NCBI RefSeq assembly: GCF_015142735.1
Contig: NZ_JACSPN010000022.1
Span: 1 to 64,000 of the forward strand
Source of the DNA: Oerskovia douganii
Lineage (GTDB): Bacteria > Actinomycetota > Actinomycetes > Actinomycetales > Cellulomonadaceae
Length of the DNA stretch: 64,000 nucleotides
Direction of reading: 5' to 3'
Positions 33,550 to 42,319 of this stretch are shown piece after piece (position 1 is the stretch's first letter; the number at the start of each line of letters is the position of its first letter). A program made the position numbers and the translations under genes. The notes below the pieces were generated by a model. That model did not search any database. It was not told the DNA's origin and worked only from the letters and a program-made list of their open reading frames with translations.

Positions 33550-33645
33550 GCCCGACGGCGCCGCACCGGGCGGGTGGTTCCCGTCGCCCCGCGCGGGACC
33601 CGGCCGGGCGACGGCACCCCGCGGACCCGGGCCGCGCCGTCGGGC
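33550..33645. repeat. GCCCGACGGCG inverted pair with nested GC hairpins
   Basis: GCCCGACGGCG (33550-33560) and CGCCGTCGGGC (33635-33645) face each other across 74 bases of further self-complementary GC blocks, between the divergent MOSC and APC permease genes. The whole gap could fold as one long cruciform or hairpin. Confidence 0.75.
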
Positions 33646-33692
33646 AGTCGCCCCGGCGCGCGTGAAGTCGGCACGCCGGACAGACTGGGCCG

Positions 33693-35216
33693 ATGGCCAA
33701 AGGTGTTCTACGACTCAAGTCCGTCGAGGAGTCCCTCGCATCGCTCGACGACCCGGAACGTTCGCTCAAGCGCGACCTCACCGCCTGGGACCTCGCCGTC
33801 ATGGGGGTCGCGGTCGCGGTCGGGGCGGGCATCTTCTCGGTCGGTGCGACGGCCGCCGCGAACTTCGCCGGGCCGTCCGTCATCATCTCGTTCGTCATCG
33901 CCTCGATCGTGTGCGCGCTGGCCGTCATGTGCTACGCCGAGTTCGCGTCGGCGCTGCCGGTCGCCGGGTCCGCGTACACGTTCTCCTACGCGACCATGGG
34001 CGAGCTCGTCGCGTGGATCATCGGGTGGGACCTGATCCTGGAGATGCTGCTCGCGTCGGCCGTGATCGCGAAGTTCTGGGGCATCTACCTGTCGGACGCG
34101 TTCGGGCTGTTCGGCGTCGACCTGCCGCTGACCATCCCGATCGGGCCCGTGGACCTCGAGTGGGGACCGGTGTTCATCGTCGGGGTGTTCACGACGCTCC
34201 TCGCGATCGGGACCAAGCTCAGCAGCCGCATCAACAGCGTGTTCACGATCATCAAGGTCGCGATCACGCTGTTCGTGATCGTCGTCGGCTTCTTCTACGT
34301 CAAGGCCGAGAACTACACGCCGTTCATCCCGCCGTCGCAGCCCGCGCCGGAGAAGTCGGCGCTCGAGCAGCCGCTGTTCGGCTTCCTCACGGGCCTCGAA
34401 CCCACGACGTACGGCGTCATGGGGCTGCTCGCGGGCGCGGCGCTCGTGTTCTTCGCGTTCATCGGGTTCGACGTCGTCGCGACCACCGCCGAGGAGGCCA
34501 AGGACCCGCAGCGCACCATCCCCCGCGGCATCCTCGGCGGGCTCGCGGTCGTCACGGTCCTGTACATCCTGGTGACGCTCGTCGTCACGGGCATGGTCCC
34601 CTACACGGACCTCGCGGCCTCCGAGGACCCGTCGCTCACCACGGCGTTCATCCTGGTCGGCGCGGACTGGGCCGGGAAGGTCATCTCGGTCGGCATCCTC
34701 CTGGGCCTGACGACCGTGATCATGGTCCTGCTCCTGGGGCTCACCCGCGTCATGTTCTCGATGAGCCGCGACGGCCTGCTGCCGCGCGGCGTCTCCCGGA
34801 CGTCCCCGCGGTTCCACACCCCGGTGCGGCTCCAGGTCGGCATGGGGGTCGTGGTGGCGCTCATCGCGGGCCTCGCGCAGGTCGAGCTGCTCGAGGAGAT
34901 GATCAACATCGGGACCCTGTCGGCGTTCGTGCTGGTCAGCTTCGGCATCCCGATCCTGCGTCGCACCCGCCCCGACATCGCGCGCGGCTTCCGCGTCCCG
35001 TGGTCGCCCGTGCTGCCCATCGTCTCGGGTGTCGCGTGCCTGTGGCTCATGACGAACCTGACGACGCTCACGTGGCTGCGGTTCCTCGTGTGGGTCGTGA
35101 TCGGGCTCGTGATCTACGCGTCGTTCGGGTACCGGAACTCGCTCCTGTCGAAGCGCAACGTCGCGGCGCGCGAGGCGGCCGCGGCCGCGGAGGGCGACCG
35201 GGCCCCGCCGTCCTGA
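33693..35216 (+). CDS. APC-family amino acid permease, cationic-type (CAT-like)
   Basis: The 507-residue, 12-plus-helix permease begins with KSVEESLASLDDPERSLKRDLTAWDL, as in bacterial YfnA/CAT proteins. It has the unwound helix-1 GVAVAVGAGIFSVGA, CYAEFASALPVAGSAYTF and FIGFDVVATTAEEAKDPQRTIPRGI. It should take up amino acids by proton symport. A strong hairpin follows the gene. Confidence 0.93.
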   Translation: MAKGVLRLKSVEESLASLDDPERSLKRDLTAWDLAVMGVAVAVGAGIFSVGATAAANFAGPSVIISFVIASIVCALAVMCYAEFASALPVAGSAYTFSYATMGELVAWIIGWDLILEMLLASAVIAKFWGIYLSDAFGLFGVDLPLTIPIGPVDLEWGPVFIVGVFTTLLAIGTKLSSRINSVFTIIKVAITLFVIVVGFFYVKAENYTPFIPPSQPAPEKSALEQPLFGFLTGLEPTTYGVMGLLAGAALVFFAFIGFDVVATTAEEAKDPQRTIPRGILGGLAVVTVLYILVTLVVTGMVPYTDLAASEDPSLTTAFILVGADWAGKVISVGILLGLTTVIMVLLLGLTRVMFSMSRDGLLPRGVSRTSPRFHTPVRLQVGMGVVVALIAGLAQVELLEEMINIGTLSAFVLVSFGIPILRRTRPDIARGFRVPWSPVLPIVSGVACLWLMTNLTTLTWLRFLVWVVIGLVIYASFGYRNSLLSKRNVAAREAAAAAEGDRAPPS

Positions 35217-35225
35217 CCGTCCCGT

Positions 35226-35284
35226 GCACGACGGCGCCCCCTCCCCCGGCGAGAGTCTCACCGGAGGAGGGGGCGCCGTCGTGC
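35226..35284. terminator. strong bidirectional terminator hairpin
   Basis: Perfect 19-bp arms (35226-35244 and 35266-35284, beginning GCACGACGGCGCCCCCTCC) with a partly paired 21-base loop. It lies ten bases after the APC permease stop and 36 before the end of the convergent peptidase gene. The arm contains a variant of the GACGGCG repeat core. Confidence 0.9.
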
Positions 35285-35320
35285 GGGACCACCGGGACAG
35301 GGTCCCTCGGTCTCACGAGA

Positions 35321-37054
35321 TCAGCAGGTGAGGGCCGCGTAGTCCAGCGTGTACGTCTCCTGCGACCCCGCGTCGTCCCACGCCCTGACCGTCACGCTGC
35401 CTGCGGGCAGCGTGCCCGACCGGGCGCTGAACGTCTGGTGCGCGATCTTGCCCGGGTTGACGTGGTTGAACGTCTTGGTCCCGAACGGCGTCGTGACCAG
35501 CACGTCGAGCGGCCGGTCCTCACCGTTGGTCGCGACGACCTTGAGCGAGGCCACCTTGCCCGTGCAGCGAGCGGTCGCGCTGAGCCCCGTCAGCTCGGGG
35601 TCGACGGGCGAGACCACACCGTTGATCGCCGACGTGTCCGCCGCGAGCGACGCCGTCGCGTGAGCGATCGCCTTGACGTTGATGTCGAGCGCGACGGGGT
35701 CGATGTTGTCGATGTCGTCGGCCGCCGAGTGGTAGTTGGGGTCCTGCCAGATCCCCGCCGTGCCGCCGAACAGCGCGACCTCGGCCTCGGTCTTGACGTC
35801 GTCGGCCCCCGTGAACAGGCCAGACGCCGGCACCCCGTTCGCGATGAACGCCTGGTAGTCCGAACGACCCGAGAACTCCGAGTCGACCCACGCCTGCCCG
35901 ATCGAGTCGAAGTAGTCCGTGAAGACGTCCTCCGTCTCCGGGGAGCCCGGCGGGACCTCGACCGGAGCCGGGTACGTGGACTCGTCGGCGTCGTAGACCC
36001 CGATCACGTAGTTCGGCGAGCCGACCATGTCGAAGTTCAGGTACGTCGCGATCTGGTCGAGCGCCGTCGGGTCGTTCGCGACCAGGTCGTCGACGTAGTG
36101 CGTCGACCCGACGAGGCCCACCTCCTCGGCCCCCCACCAGGCGAACCGCACCTGGTTGTCGAGCGGGCCGCCGTGCTTCGCGAGCTGGACCGCGGTCTCC
36201 AGGATCGCCGCCGAGCCCGACCCGTTGTCGTTGATGCCCGGCCCCTCCGGCACCCCGTCGAGGTGCGCGCCCAGCATCACGACGTTGTCCGCACGACCCG
36301 TGCCGGTCTCGGCGAGGATGTTGAACGTCGTGTGCGTGACGGTCGAGGTCTGGAGCACGTACGTCGCGTCGGTCTCGCCCCCCGCGACCCCGGCGATGAT
36401 GGCCTGACCGTCCGCCTGCGTGATGCCGGCCGTCGGCACCCACACGTCGCTCGGCTCACCGAGCGTCGGGCTGATGGGACCCGCCGTGTTGTTGTAGATC
36501 AGGACGGCCGCGGCACCCGCCTCGGCCGCGAACTGGACCTTCAGCGAGAAGTTGCACGAACCGCGACTGACCAGGGCGACACCACCCGTGGCCGCGACCC
36601 CGGCCCACGCGTCGGCCGTGCACCCCTGCTTGAGGGCGTCGGCCGGCTGGACCACGGGCCCCGTGACGCCCTCAGGAGGCGTGTCCGGCGCGAACTCCGC
36701 GGGGAAGATGTTCTCCGTGACCGCGTGTCCCCCCGCCGTGAGCGACAGCGCGTCGGTGCGCTGGTCGTCGAACGAGAAGTACTGGCGCTCGGGCGTGTAC
36801 CCGGCGTCGGTCAGGACCTGCTCGACGTACGCGGCGCTCGCCTCGTAGCCGGGGGTCTCCAGGGCGCGGTTGCCGCCGTTGGCCTCCGCGATGGCCTGGA
36901 ACTGCTCCAGGTGCTCCATGACGGCCGCGCCCGAGACACGATCCTCGAGCGGGGCAGGTGGCGCAGGCGGCGCGGCTGCGGCCTGCGGGACGAACAGCGC
37001 GGCGAGCCCCAGGCTCAGCGCGGCGACGGACGGGACGATCGGACGTGTTCTCAC
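35321..37054 (-). CDS. secreted M28-family zinc aminopeptidase with PA domain
   Basis: The 577-residue enzyme begins at GTG 37054 (GGAGGAGAAC upstream) with a Sec signal ending near AAAA. A protease-associated insert follows (about residues 130-250, SRGSCNFSLKVQFAAEAGAAAVLIYNN). The catalytic domain has the two-zinc ligands in LGAHLDGV, GINDNGSGSAAILE, WWGAEEVGLVGS, LNFDMVGSPNY and DPNYHSAADDIDNID. The C-terminal 100 residues form a proprotein-convertase-like beta domain. It resembles Streptomyces-type aminopeptidases that strip N-terminal residues from peptides outside the cell. Confidence 0.93.
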   Translation of the reverse strand: MRTRPIVPSVAALSLGLAALFVPQAAAAPPAPPAPLEDRVSGAAVMEHLEQFQAIAEANGGNRALETPGYEASAAYVEQVLTDAGYTPERQYFSFDDQRTDALSLTAGGHAVTENIFPAEFAPDTPPEGVTGPVVQPADALKQGCTADAWAGVAATGGVALVSRGSCNFSLKVQFAAEAGAAAVLIYNNTAGPISPTLGEPSDVWVPTAGITQADGQAIIAGVAGGETDATYVLQTSTVTHTTFNILAETGTGRADNVVMLGAHLDGVPEGPGINDNGSGSAAILETAVQLAKHGGPLDNQVRFAWWGAEEVGLVGSTHYVDDLVANDPTALDQIATYLNFDMVGSPNYVIGVYDADESTYPAPVEVPPGSPETEDVFTDYFDSIGQAWVDSEFSGRSDYQAFIANGVPASGLFTGADDVKTEAEVALFGGTAGIWQDPNYHSAADDIDNIDPVALDINVKAIAHATASLAADTSAINGVVSPVDPELTGLSATARCTGKVASLKVVATNGEDRPLDVLVTTPFGTKTFNHVNPGKIAHQTFSARSGTLPAGSVTVRAWDDAGSQETYTLDYAALTC

Positions 37055-37206
37055 ACTCGTTCTCCTCCACTGGTCCCCCAACGCAGGCGGACGCACACTC
37101 GACGCGACGCTGCGGGGAGTTCGGTTGACGCGAGCGTAGGGGCAGATGCCTGGTCGCGACAGAGGAAAGCGGCGACTTAACACGATACTTACCGCGCCGT
37201 CCCTTT

Positions 37207-37722
37207 TCAGGGGACTTCCGGGACCTCGCCGACCCCGTCGAACGGGGTGATGAGCGCCCACCCCGTCCCCGACCCGGGGATCTGGAAGGACGCGGCATCC
37301 TGCAGGTAGAGGCGCACCTCGCCCTCGACGTCGAGCGGGTCGCCCTCGGGGTACGTCTCGCTCGAGCACGTCGGCGGTGTCGAGACGACCTCGATCCGCT
37401 CGCCCGGGTCGACGTCCCCCGTGAGGACCGCGTCGACCTCGACCTCCCACACGTTCGCCTCGTCGCCGAACATCGATCGTGTGCCCGCCTGCTCGACCAC
37501 GGTCGCATCGACGACCAGGGTCGCCTGCTCGGTCCGCGACGCGTCGTCCGGAAAGTCCGCCCAGGACACGCAGGACTCCGTCGCCGTGCACGCCCCGAGC
37601 GCCCAGGCCGCGAGGATCCCGCCCAGCACGACGACCACCGCCCTGGGTGCGCCGACGGATCGCGGCGGGCGACGCCGTCGGGCCTGGTGCACCGTGGTCC
37701 CGACCGTCGCAAGATCCTCCAT
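37207..37722 (-). CDS. putative lipoprotein of unknown function
   Basis: The 171-residue protein starts MEDLATVGTTVHQARRRRPPRS. A hydrophobic stretch follows and ends in LGACTATESC, with Cys51 or so as lipid site. The mature domain (ATLVVDATVVEQAGT, NVWEVEVDAVLTGDVDPGERIEVVSTPPTC, LDVEGEVRLYLQD) looks like a small beta-sandwich. The extended, Arg-rich pre-signal region coincides with a GACGCCGTCGGGCC repeat copy (37671-37684), so the true start could be further in. The 152-base gap to the peptidase gene has a conventional promoter-like AT-rich patch near 37175-37200. Confidence 0.65.
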   Translation of the reverse strand: MEDLATVGTTVHQARRRRPPRSVGAPRAVVVVLGGILAAWALGACTATESCVSWADFPDDASRTEQATLVVDATVVEQAGTRSMFGDEANVWEVEVDAVLTGDVDPGERIEVVSTPPTCSSETYPEGDPLDVEGEVRLYLQDAASFQIPGSGTGWALITPFDGVGEVPEVP

Positions 37723-37821
37723 GACCGGCAAGTGTCCCCGACCCACCCGCCGCGCGCCAGGCCCCCGTCTCGCGGGGTGTCGTGCGGCCCGCGCGCGCCC
37801 CGCCCCTGGCAGGGTGTGCGC

Positions 37822-38559
37822 ATGGATCCGGACTACTCCCTGGCGGTGCGCGCCGCGTGCGAGTTCATCGGCACGGCGATTCTCATCATCATCGGCAACG
37901 GCACGGTCGCGAACGTGCACCTCAAGGGGTCCAAGGGGTACGGCGGCGGGTGGAGCCTCATCGCGATGGGCTACGGGTTCGGCGTCATGATCCCGGCCCT
38001 GATGTTCGGCGGGATCAGCGGGAACCACATCAACCCGGCGTTCACGATCGGGCTCGCGACGTGGGGCATGTTCCCGTGGGCCGACGTCGCGCCGTACGTG
38101 GTCGCGCAGATGCTCGGGGCCATGGCGGGCCAGCTCGCGATCGTCGCGACCCACAAGCCGTACTACGACCGCACCGAGAGCTCCGCCGACGTCCTCGCGA
38201 CCTTCTCGACCGTCAACGCCGCGCACAGCCGCGTGAACGGCTTCGCGAACGAGCTGCTCGGCTCGGTCGTCCTGTTCTCGTGCGCGCTGGCGATCATCAA
38301 CTCGCCCCTGACGACGACCGAGCCCGGCCTGGCGCACCTCGCGCTCGGCTTCCTGGTGTGGGGGCTCGTCGCAGGGCTCGGCGGACCCACGGGGCCCGCG
38401 CTCAACCCGGCCCGTGACCTCGGGCCGCGCATCGTGCACGCGCTCCTGCCCCTCCAGCACAAGGGGCCGTCCGACTGGGGCTACGCGTGGGTACCCGTCG
38501 CCGCGCCGCTGATCGCGGGGGTCATCGGTGTGGGCTGCTGGAAGCTGCTGCTGGGCTGA
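37822..38559 (+). CDS. MIP-family channel (aquaporin/glycerol facilitator)
   Basis: The 245-residue, six-helix protein has both pore-forming motifs: NPA in SGNHINPAFTIG and NPA in GPALNPARDLGPR. Asp after the second NPAR is typical of glycerol facilitators, whereas the short length is aquaporin-like. It should conduct glycerol or water. No glycerol kinase gene is adjacent. The start at ATG 37822 lacks a strong ribosome binding site. Confidence 0.9.
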   Translation: MDPDYSLAVRAACEFIGTAILIIIGNGTVANVHLKGSKGYGGGWSLIAMGYGFGVMIPALMFGGISGNHINPAFTIGLATWGMFPWADVAPYVVAQMLGAMAGQLAIVATHKPYYDRTESSADVLATFSTVNAAHSRVNGFANELLGSVVLFSCALAIINSPLTTTEPGLAHLALGFLVWGLVAGLGGPTGPALNPARDLGPRIVHALLPLQHKGPSDWGYAWVPVAAPLIAGVIGVGCWKLLLG

Positions 38560-38568
38560 GCCGTGCCG

Positions 38569-38602
38569 GCCCGACGGCGGAGCGAGCGCCCTGCCGCCGG
38601 GC
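38569..38602. repeat. GCCCGACGGCGGAGCG with imperfect partner
   Basis: The repeat in its GAGCG-tailed form (38569-38584) followed by GCCGCCGGGC (38593-38602) makes an imperfect hairpin ten bases after the MIP stop, between convergent genes. Possible terminator. Confidence 0.7.
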
Positions 38603-38610
38603 GTGTCGGG

Positions 38611-39114
38611 TCACCCCACGGGCGCGACGTACGTGAAGAGGTTGCCGGCGGCGTCAGCCGTGTAGCCGAACTCGATCGCTCCGTAGGACCCGTCGCCCCA
38701 CTCGCCGGCCCCGCGGCAGACCAGGACCTCGTCGGTCTCGCGGCCGGCGGCAACCGTGAACACGCCGTCGTCGAGCTCGTCCTGGCGGTCCTCGAGGAAC
38801 GACGCGTCGGTGATGTCAAGGACCTGCCCGGACGCCGGCTGGCCGGCCGTCATGGCGACGACCTCGTCGATCGCCGACTCGCACGTGAGCGGCGCGAGGC
38901 CCAACGCCTTCTCGACCGCGGACCACAGGACAAGGAGAAGCACGACGCCCAGGGCGATCAGCCACCACCCCCAGGCAGGCATCGGGGCGCGGGTGTACAG
39001 GACCCATCCGGAGGGCGGCGGGCCCCAGGCAGGGTCCGGTTCCCATCCCCGCGGGGGCTTCCACCCCTGGGGGGGCACGGGCCAGTTGGGGGGTCGGTTG
39101 AACTTCCTGGCCAT
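38611..39114 (-). CDS. single-helix protein with Pro/Trp-rich cytoplasmic head
   Basis: The 167-residue protein starts MARKFNRPPNWPVPPQGWKPPRGW, a Pro/Trp repeat typical of actinobacterial SHOCT/DUF2510-like heads. One transmembrane helix (about residues 49-68) and an external domain of about 95 residues follow (LTCESAIDEVVAMTAG, EVLVCRGAGEWGDGSYGAIEFGYTAD). The external part resembles small lipoprotein-like domains with two cysteines. Function unknown. Confidence 0.7.
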   Translation of the reverse strand: MARKFNRPPNWPVPPQGWKPPRGWEPDPAWGPPPSGWVLYTRAPMPAWGWWLIALGVVLLLVLWSAVEKALGLAPLTCESAIDEVVAMTAGQPASGQVLDITDASFLEDRQDELDDGVFTVAAGRETDEVLVCRGAGEWGDGSYGAIEFGYTADAAGNLFTYVAPVG

Positions 39115-39221
39115 GTGCGCTCGCTTCTCCGCAGGGCGCCGACGGTGGCGCTGCGAGGAAGATAGTGGACATTCGTACCGGGACCAACACTCTGGCGCCC
39201 CCGCCGGCACCGTCCGCCGCC

Positions 39222-39890
39222 CTACACGCCCGCGATCAGCTCCAGCACCGCGGCCAGGACCTCGTCGAACTCGCGCTCGGGCTGGAACACGAGCCACTCG
39301 AGCCCTGCGACGAGCGTCGCCCCGAACACCGAGGCCGCGAGCAGCGACAGGTCCGCGCCGGGCCGTTCCTCGCGCAGCGCGGCCGCGTAGAACTCGATGA
39401 CGCGTGCGCGGATGTGCCCCACGGTCTCCTGCCATTCGCGCCCGACCCGGAAGACCTCGGCCGCGAGGAGCTTGGCGAAGTCCGGGTGGGCGCGGATCTG
39501 CTCGAGCAGCGACGCGATGAGCGCCGCGAGCGCCTCCTTGCCGCGCAGCCCCCCGCGGGCCTCGGAGAGCGTGAGGGTCAGTCGTTCGAGGCCGCCCGCG
39601 AGCGCGGCCTCGAACACGTCGGACTTGGACCCGAAGTTGTAGTAGACGCTGCCCTTGGCCACGCCCGCCGCGGACGCGATGTCCTCGACGGACGTGGCCG
39701 TGAAGCCCTGGTCGGCGATGAGGCTCACGGCCGCGTCGATGATCTGCTGCCGGGTCCCGGCGCGGCGGGCCGCGAAGGCCTGCTCGCGCCGGGTCCCGGT
39801 CGGGGCGCCGGACTCCGCGGTGGCGCCCGGCCCAAGGGGCCCGACGGCGTCCGGTCCGTCCGCCGTCGGGTCCGCCTTGGTCGTCGTCAT
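39222..39890 (-). CDS. TetR-family regulator of the YhgE/Pip operon
   Basis: The 222-residue regulator has the helix-turn-helix ATSVEDIASAAGVAKGSVYYNFGSKSDVF and an all-helical ligand domain. The first 40 residues are a Pro/Gly/Ala extension encoded in part by inverted GCCCGACGGCG copies (39839-39849 and 39861-39870). It is the third gene of a minus-strand operon with an ABC ATPase and a YhgE/Pip permease, and the perfect palindrome upstream of that operon is its likely operator (autoregulation). Confidence 0.9.
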   Translation of the reverse strand: MTTTKADPTADGPDAVGPLGPGATAESGAPTGTRREQAFAARRAGTRQQIIDAAVSLIADQGFTATSVEDIASAAGVAKGSVYYNFGSKSDVFEAALAGGLERLTLTLSEARGGLRGKEALAALIASLLEQIRAHPDFAKLLAAEVFRVGREWQETVGHIRARVIEFYAAALREERPGADLSLLAASVFGATLVAGLEWLVFQPEREFDEVLAAVLELIAGV

Positions 39891-39912
39891 CGTTCGTCCA
39901 GCCTCTTCGTCG

Positions 39913-42231
39913 TCAGATCTCGAGCGCCGGGTGCAGGCGGTCGAGGGTCCAGGTGCGCATGCGCCCCGCCCGCCAGGCGCTGATCGCCAGCGACGCTAGC
40001 AGCAGCACGCCGAGGTAGACCACCGCGAACCAGAGCCGTCCGTCGACCCCGCCCGTGATCGTCTGGCGCAGCCCGTCCACGGCGTAGCTCATGGGCAGCA
40101 GCGGGTGGATGGCCTGGAAGAACGCGGGCGTGGTCTGCACCGGGTAGGTGCCGCCCGAGGACGCGAGCTGGAGCATCAGCAGCGCCAGGATCGCGACCTT
40201 GCCCGCGGCCGGACCGAGCAGCGCCATGAGCGCCTGCTGGAGCGCGAGGAACGTCGCGGCGACGAGCGTCGTGAACGCGAGCGTCCCGAGCGCGTGGGTC
40301 ATGTCGAGGCCCACGCCCCAGTGGATGACCGCGAGCATCACGGCCACCTGGGCGAACCCGATGCACAGCGCGGGCAGGAACCCGGCGAGCGTCGTGCGCA
40401 GGCCGGACGCCGGGGTCGCGAGAGCCCGCGAGGGCAGCGGCCGCATGAGCAGCCACGTGATGAGCGCACCCACGAACAGGGCGAGCGGGATGAAGAACGG
40501 CGCGAAGCCCTCGCCGAAGCCCTCGGCCTCGGCCAGGTCGTGGTCCGCGACGGTCACGGGGGCGGCGATGACGTCGGCGCGCTGCTCGCGCAGGGCCGTG
40601 CCGTCGTCGGGGATGGCCTCGGACCCCTCGGCGAGCTTGTCGGTCAGGGTCTGCGCACCGTCGGTGAGCTGGGACCCGCCGTCGGCGACCTGCGTGGCAC
40701 CGTCCGCGAGGGTCTGGGTGCCGTCGGCGAGCGCGCCCGCCCCGGTCGCGGCCGACTGCGCGCCGTCGGCGAGCTGCTGCGCGCCCGAGTACAGGGACGA
40801 CGTCCCGGCGGCGAGGGTGCCCGCGCCGGACGCGAGCGACGCGTTGCCCGCCGCGAGGTCGGACGCCCCGGAACGCAGCGTCGAGAGCCCGCTGCTCAGG
40901 GTCGACGCCCCGGCGGCCACGCCGTCGACGCCGTCGCGCACGGTCTGCGTGCCCGAGCCCGGGTGGAGCTGGGCATCGATCTGCTGGGCACCGGCCGAGG
41001 CCGCCTTGACGCCCTCCGAGAGGGCGGGGAGCCCGGCCGCGACCTGCTGCGACCCGTCGACGAGCGCCTGGAGACCGGCCTCGCTCTGCGCGAGCTCGCC
41101 GTCCGAGGGCAGCTGGCCGAGCGCCTGCTCGTTCGCGGCCGCGAGCGCCTGCGCCTGGGGGTCGGCGGAGGCGCCGAGCACGGCGGCGTTCTGCTGGAGC
41201 AGCGCGCGGAGCGTCGGGACGCTGCCCGTGAGCGAGGTGACCTGCCCCTGGACCTGCGTGACGCCGTCGGCGACCTGCTGGGCACCTGCGGCGGCCTTCT
41301 CCGCCCCGGCGACGAGGCCGTCGGGGGCCGTGAAGCCCGCGACGAGCTGCTGCGAGCCGTCGGCGAGCTGGACCATGCCGGCCTGCGTCGTGGCGGCACC
41401 GGAGGCGAGGGCGGAGGCGCCGTCGGCCGCGGTCGCGGCGCCCGCGGCGAGCTGCGAGGCTCCGGCGCTCGCGGAGGACGCGCCGTCGGAGAGCGCGCCC
41501 GCACCGGTCGCGAGCTGCCCGGCCCCTGCCACGGCCGACCCTGCGCCGTCGGCGAGGCGGTCGATCCCGTCCGCGAGCGTGCCCGCGCCGTCGGCGGCGG
41601 TCGTGGCGCCGTCGGCGACCTGGGTCGCGCCGTCGGTGAGCCGGCCGCTGGCCGCGGTGAGCGTGAGCGCGCCGTCGGAGGCCTGCGCGAACCCGTCGCG
41701 CGCGCTTCCGAGGCCCACGAGGACCTTGTCGACGGCCTGCGCGCCGATCTCCTCGCGCACCGCGCCCTGGACCTGCGTCATGGCGCTGCGGCCCAGGGTC
41801 GTCGCGAGGAACGAGTTGGCGTCGTTGTACGTGACCATGAGCCGTGCGGACTGCGGGTCGTCGCCCGCGGCGCTCGCGACGGCCTCCGAGAAGCCCTCGG
41901 GGATGGTCAGCGCGAAGTAGTACGTGCCGTCCTTGACGCCCTTCTCGGCCTCGGTCGCGTCGACGCGCGCCCACTCGAGGTCGCCCGAGTCGACCAGGGT
42001 GGACGTGACCTCCTCGCCCGCGTCCAGCCGTTCACCGTCCACCTCGGTGCCGGCGTCGGCGTTGACGATCGCGACGGGCAGCTTGTCGAGGTTGCCGGTC
42101 GGGTCCCAGAAGGCCCAGAGGTACATGGCTCCGTAGAGCAGGGGGACGAAGATCATCGCGCCCACGGCGAGCTTGGGCAGGAGGCCGCGGCGGAAGCGCC
42201 GCAGCTCCGTACCGGTGGAGGTCCAGGACAT
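39913..42231 (-). CDS. YhgE/Pip-type large membrane protein (ABC-2-like exporter)
   Basis: The 772-residue protein has one N-terminal helix (about residues 18-40), a long extracellular domain and five helices in the last 230 residues (LFVGALITWLLMRPL and following), as in YhgE/Pip phage-infection-like proteins. The extracellular part is a coiled coil of dozens of 7-residue-like units of the ADGA/ASGA type (for instance LADGAGSAVAGAGQLATGAG). It should act with the ATPase encoded upstream in export or cell-surface assembly; related mycobacterial and actinobacterial proteins are linked to drug and lipid efflux. ATG 42231 or GTG 42234 may start it. Confidence 0.88.
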   Translation of the reverse strand: MSWTSTGTELRRFRRGLLPKLAVGAMIFVPLLYGAMYLWAFWDPTGNLDKLPVAIVNADAGTEVDGERLDAGEEVTSTLVDSGDLEWARVDATEAEKGVKDGTYYFALTIPEGFSEAVASAAGDDPQSARLMVTYNDANSFLATTLGRSAMTQVQGAVREEIGAQAVDKVLVGLGSARDGFAQASDGALTLTAASGRLTDGATQVADGATTAADGAGTLADGIDRLADGAGSAVAGAGQLATGAGALSDGASSASAGASQLAAGAATAADGASALASGAATTQAGMVQLADGSQQLVAGFTAPDGLVAGAEKAAAGAQQVADGVTQVQGQVTSLTGSVPTLRALLQQNAAVLGASADPQAQALAAANEQALGQLPSDGELAQSEAGLQALVDGSQQVAAGLPALSEGVKAASAGAQQIDAQLHPGSGTQTVRDGVDGVAAGASTLSSGLSTLRSGASDLAAGNASLASGAGTLAAGTSSLYSGAQQLADGAQSAATGAGALADGTQTLADGATQVADGGSQLTDGAQTLTDKLAEGSEAIPDDGTALREQRADVIAAPVTVADHDLAEAEGFGEGFAPFFIPLALFVGALITWLLMRPLPSRALATPASGLRTTLAGFLPALCIGFAQVAVMLAVIHWGVGLDMTHALGTLAFTTLVAATFLALQQALMALLGPAAGKVAILALLMLQLASSGGTYPVQTTPAFFQAIHPLLPMSYAVDGLRQTITGGVDGRLWFAVVYLGVLLLASLAISAWRAGRMRTWTLDRLHPALEI

Positions 42232-42269
42232 CACGAGAGGTGTTTTCCGTTCTGTACGTGCGAGAGGGG

Positions 42270-42285
42270 GCCCGACGGCGGAGCG
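42270..42285. repeat. GCCCGACGGCGGAGCG repeat copy inside the operon
   Basis: One full-length copy of the repeat in the 88-base gap between the ABC ATPase and YhgE/Pip genes. Being internal to a probable operon, it may tune downstream expression or mRNA stability, if it does anything. Confidence 0.75.
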
Positions 42286-42319
42286 TGGGCGGGGCGACGA
42301 CCGTCGCCCGGGTGGTGGG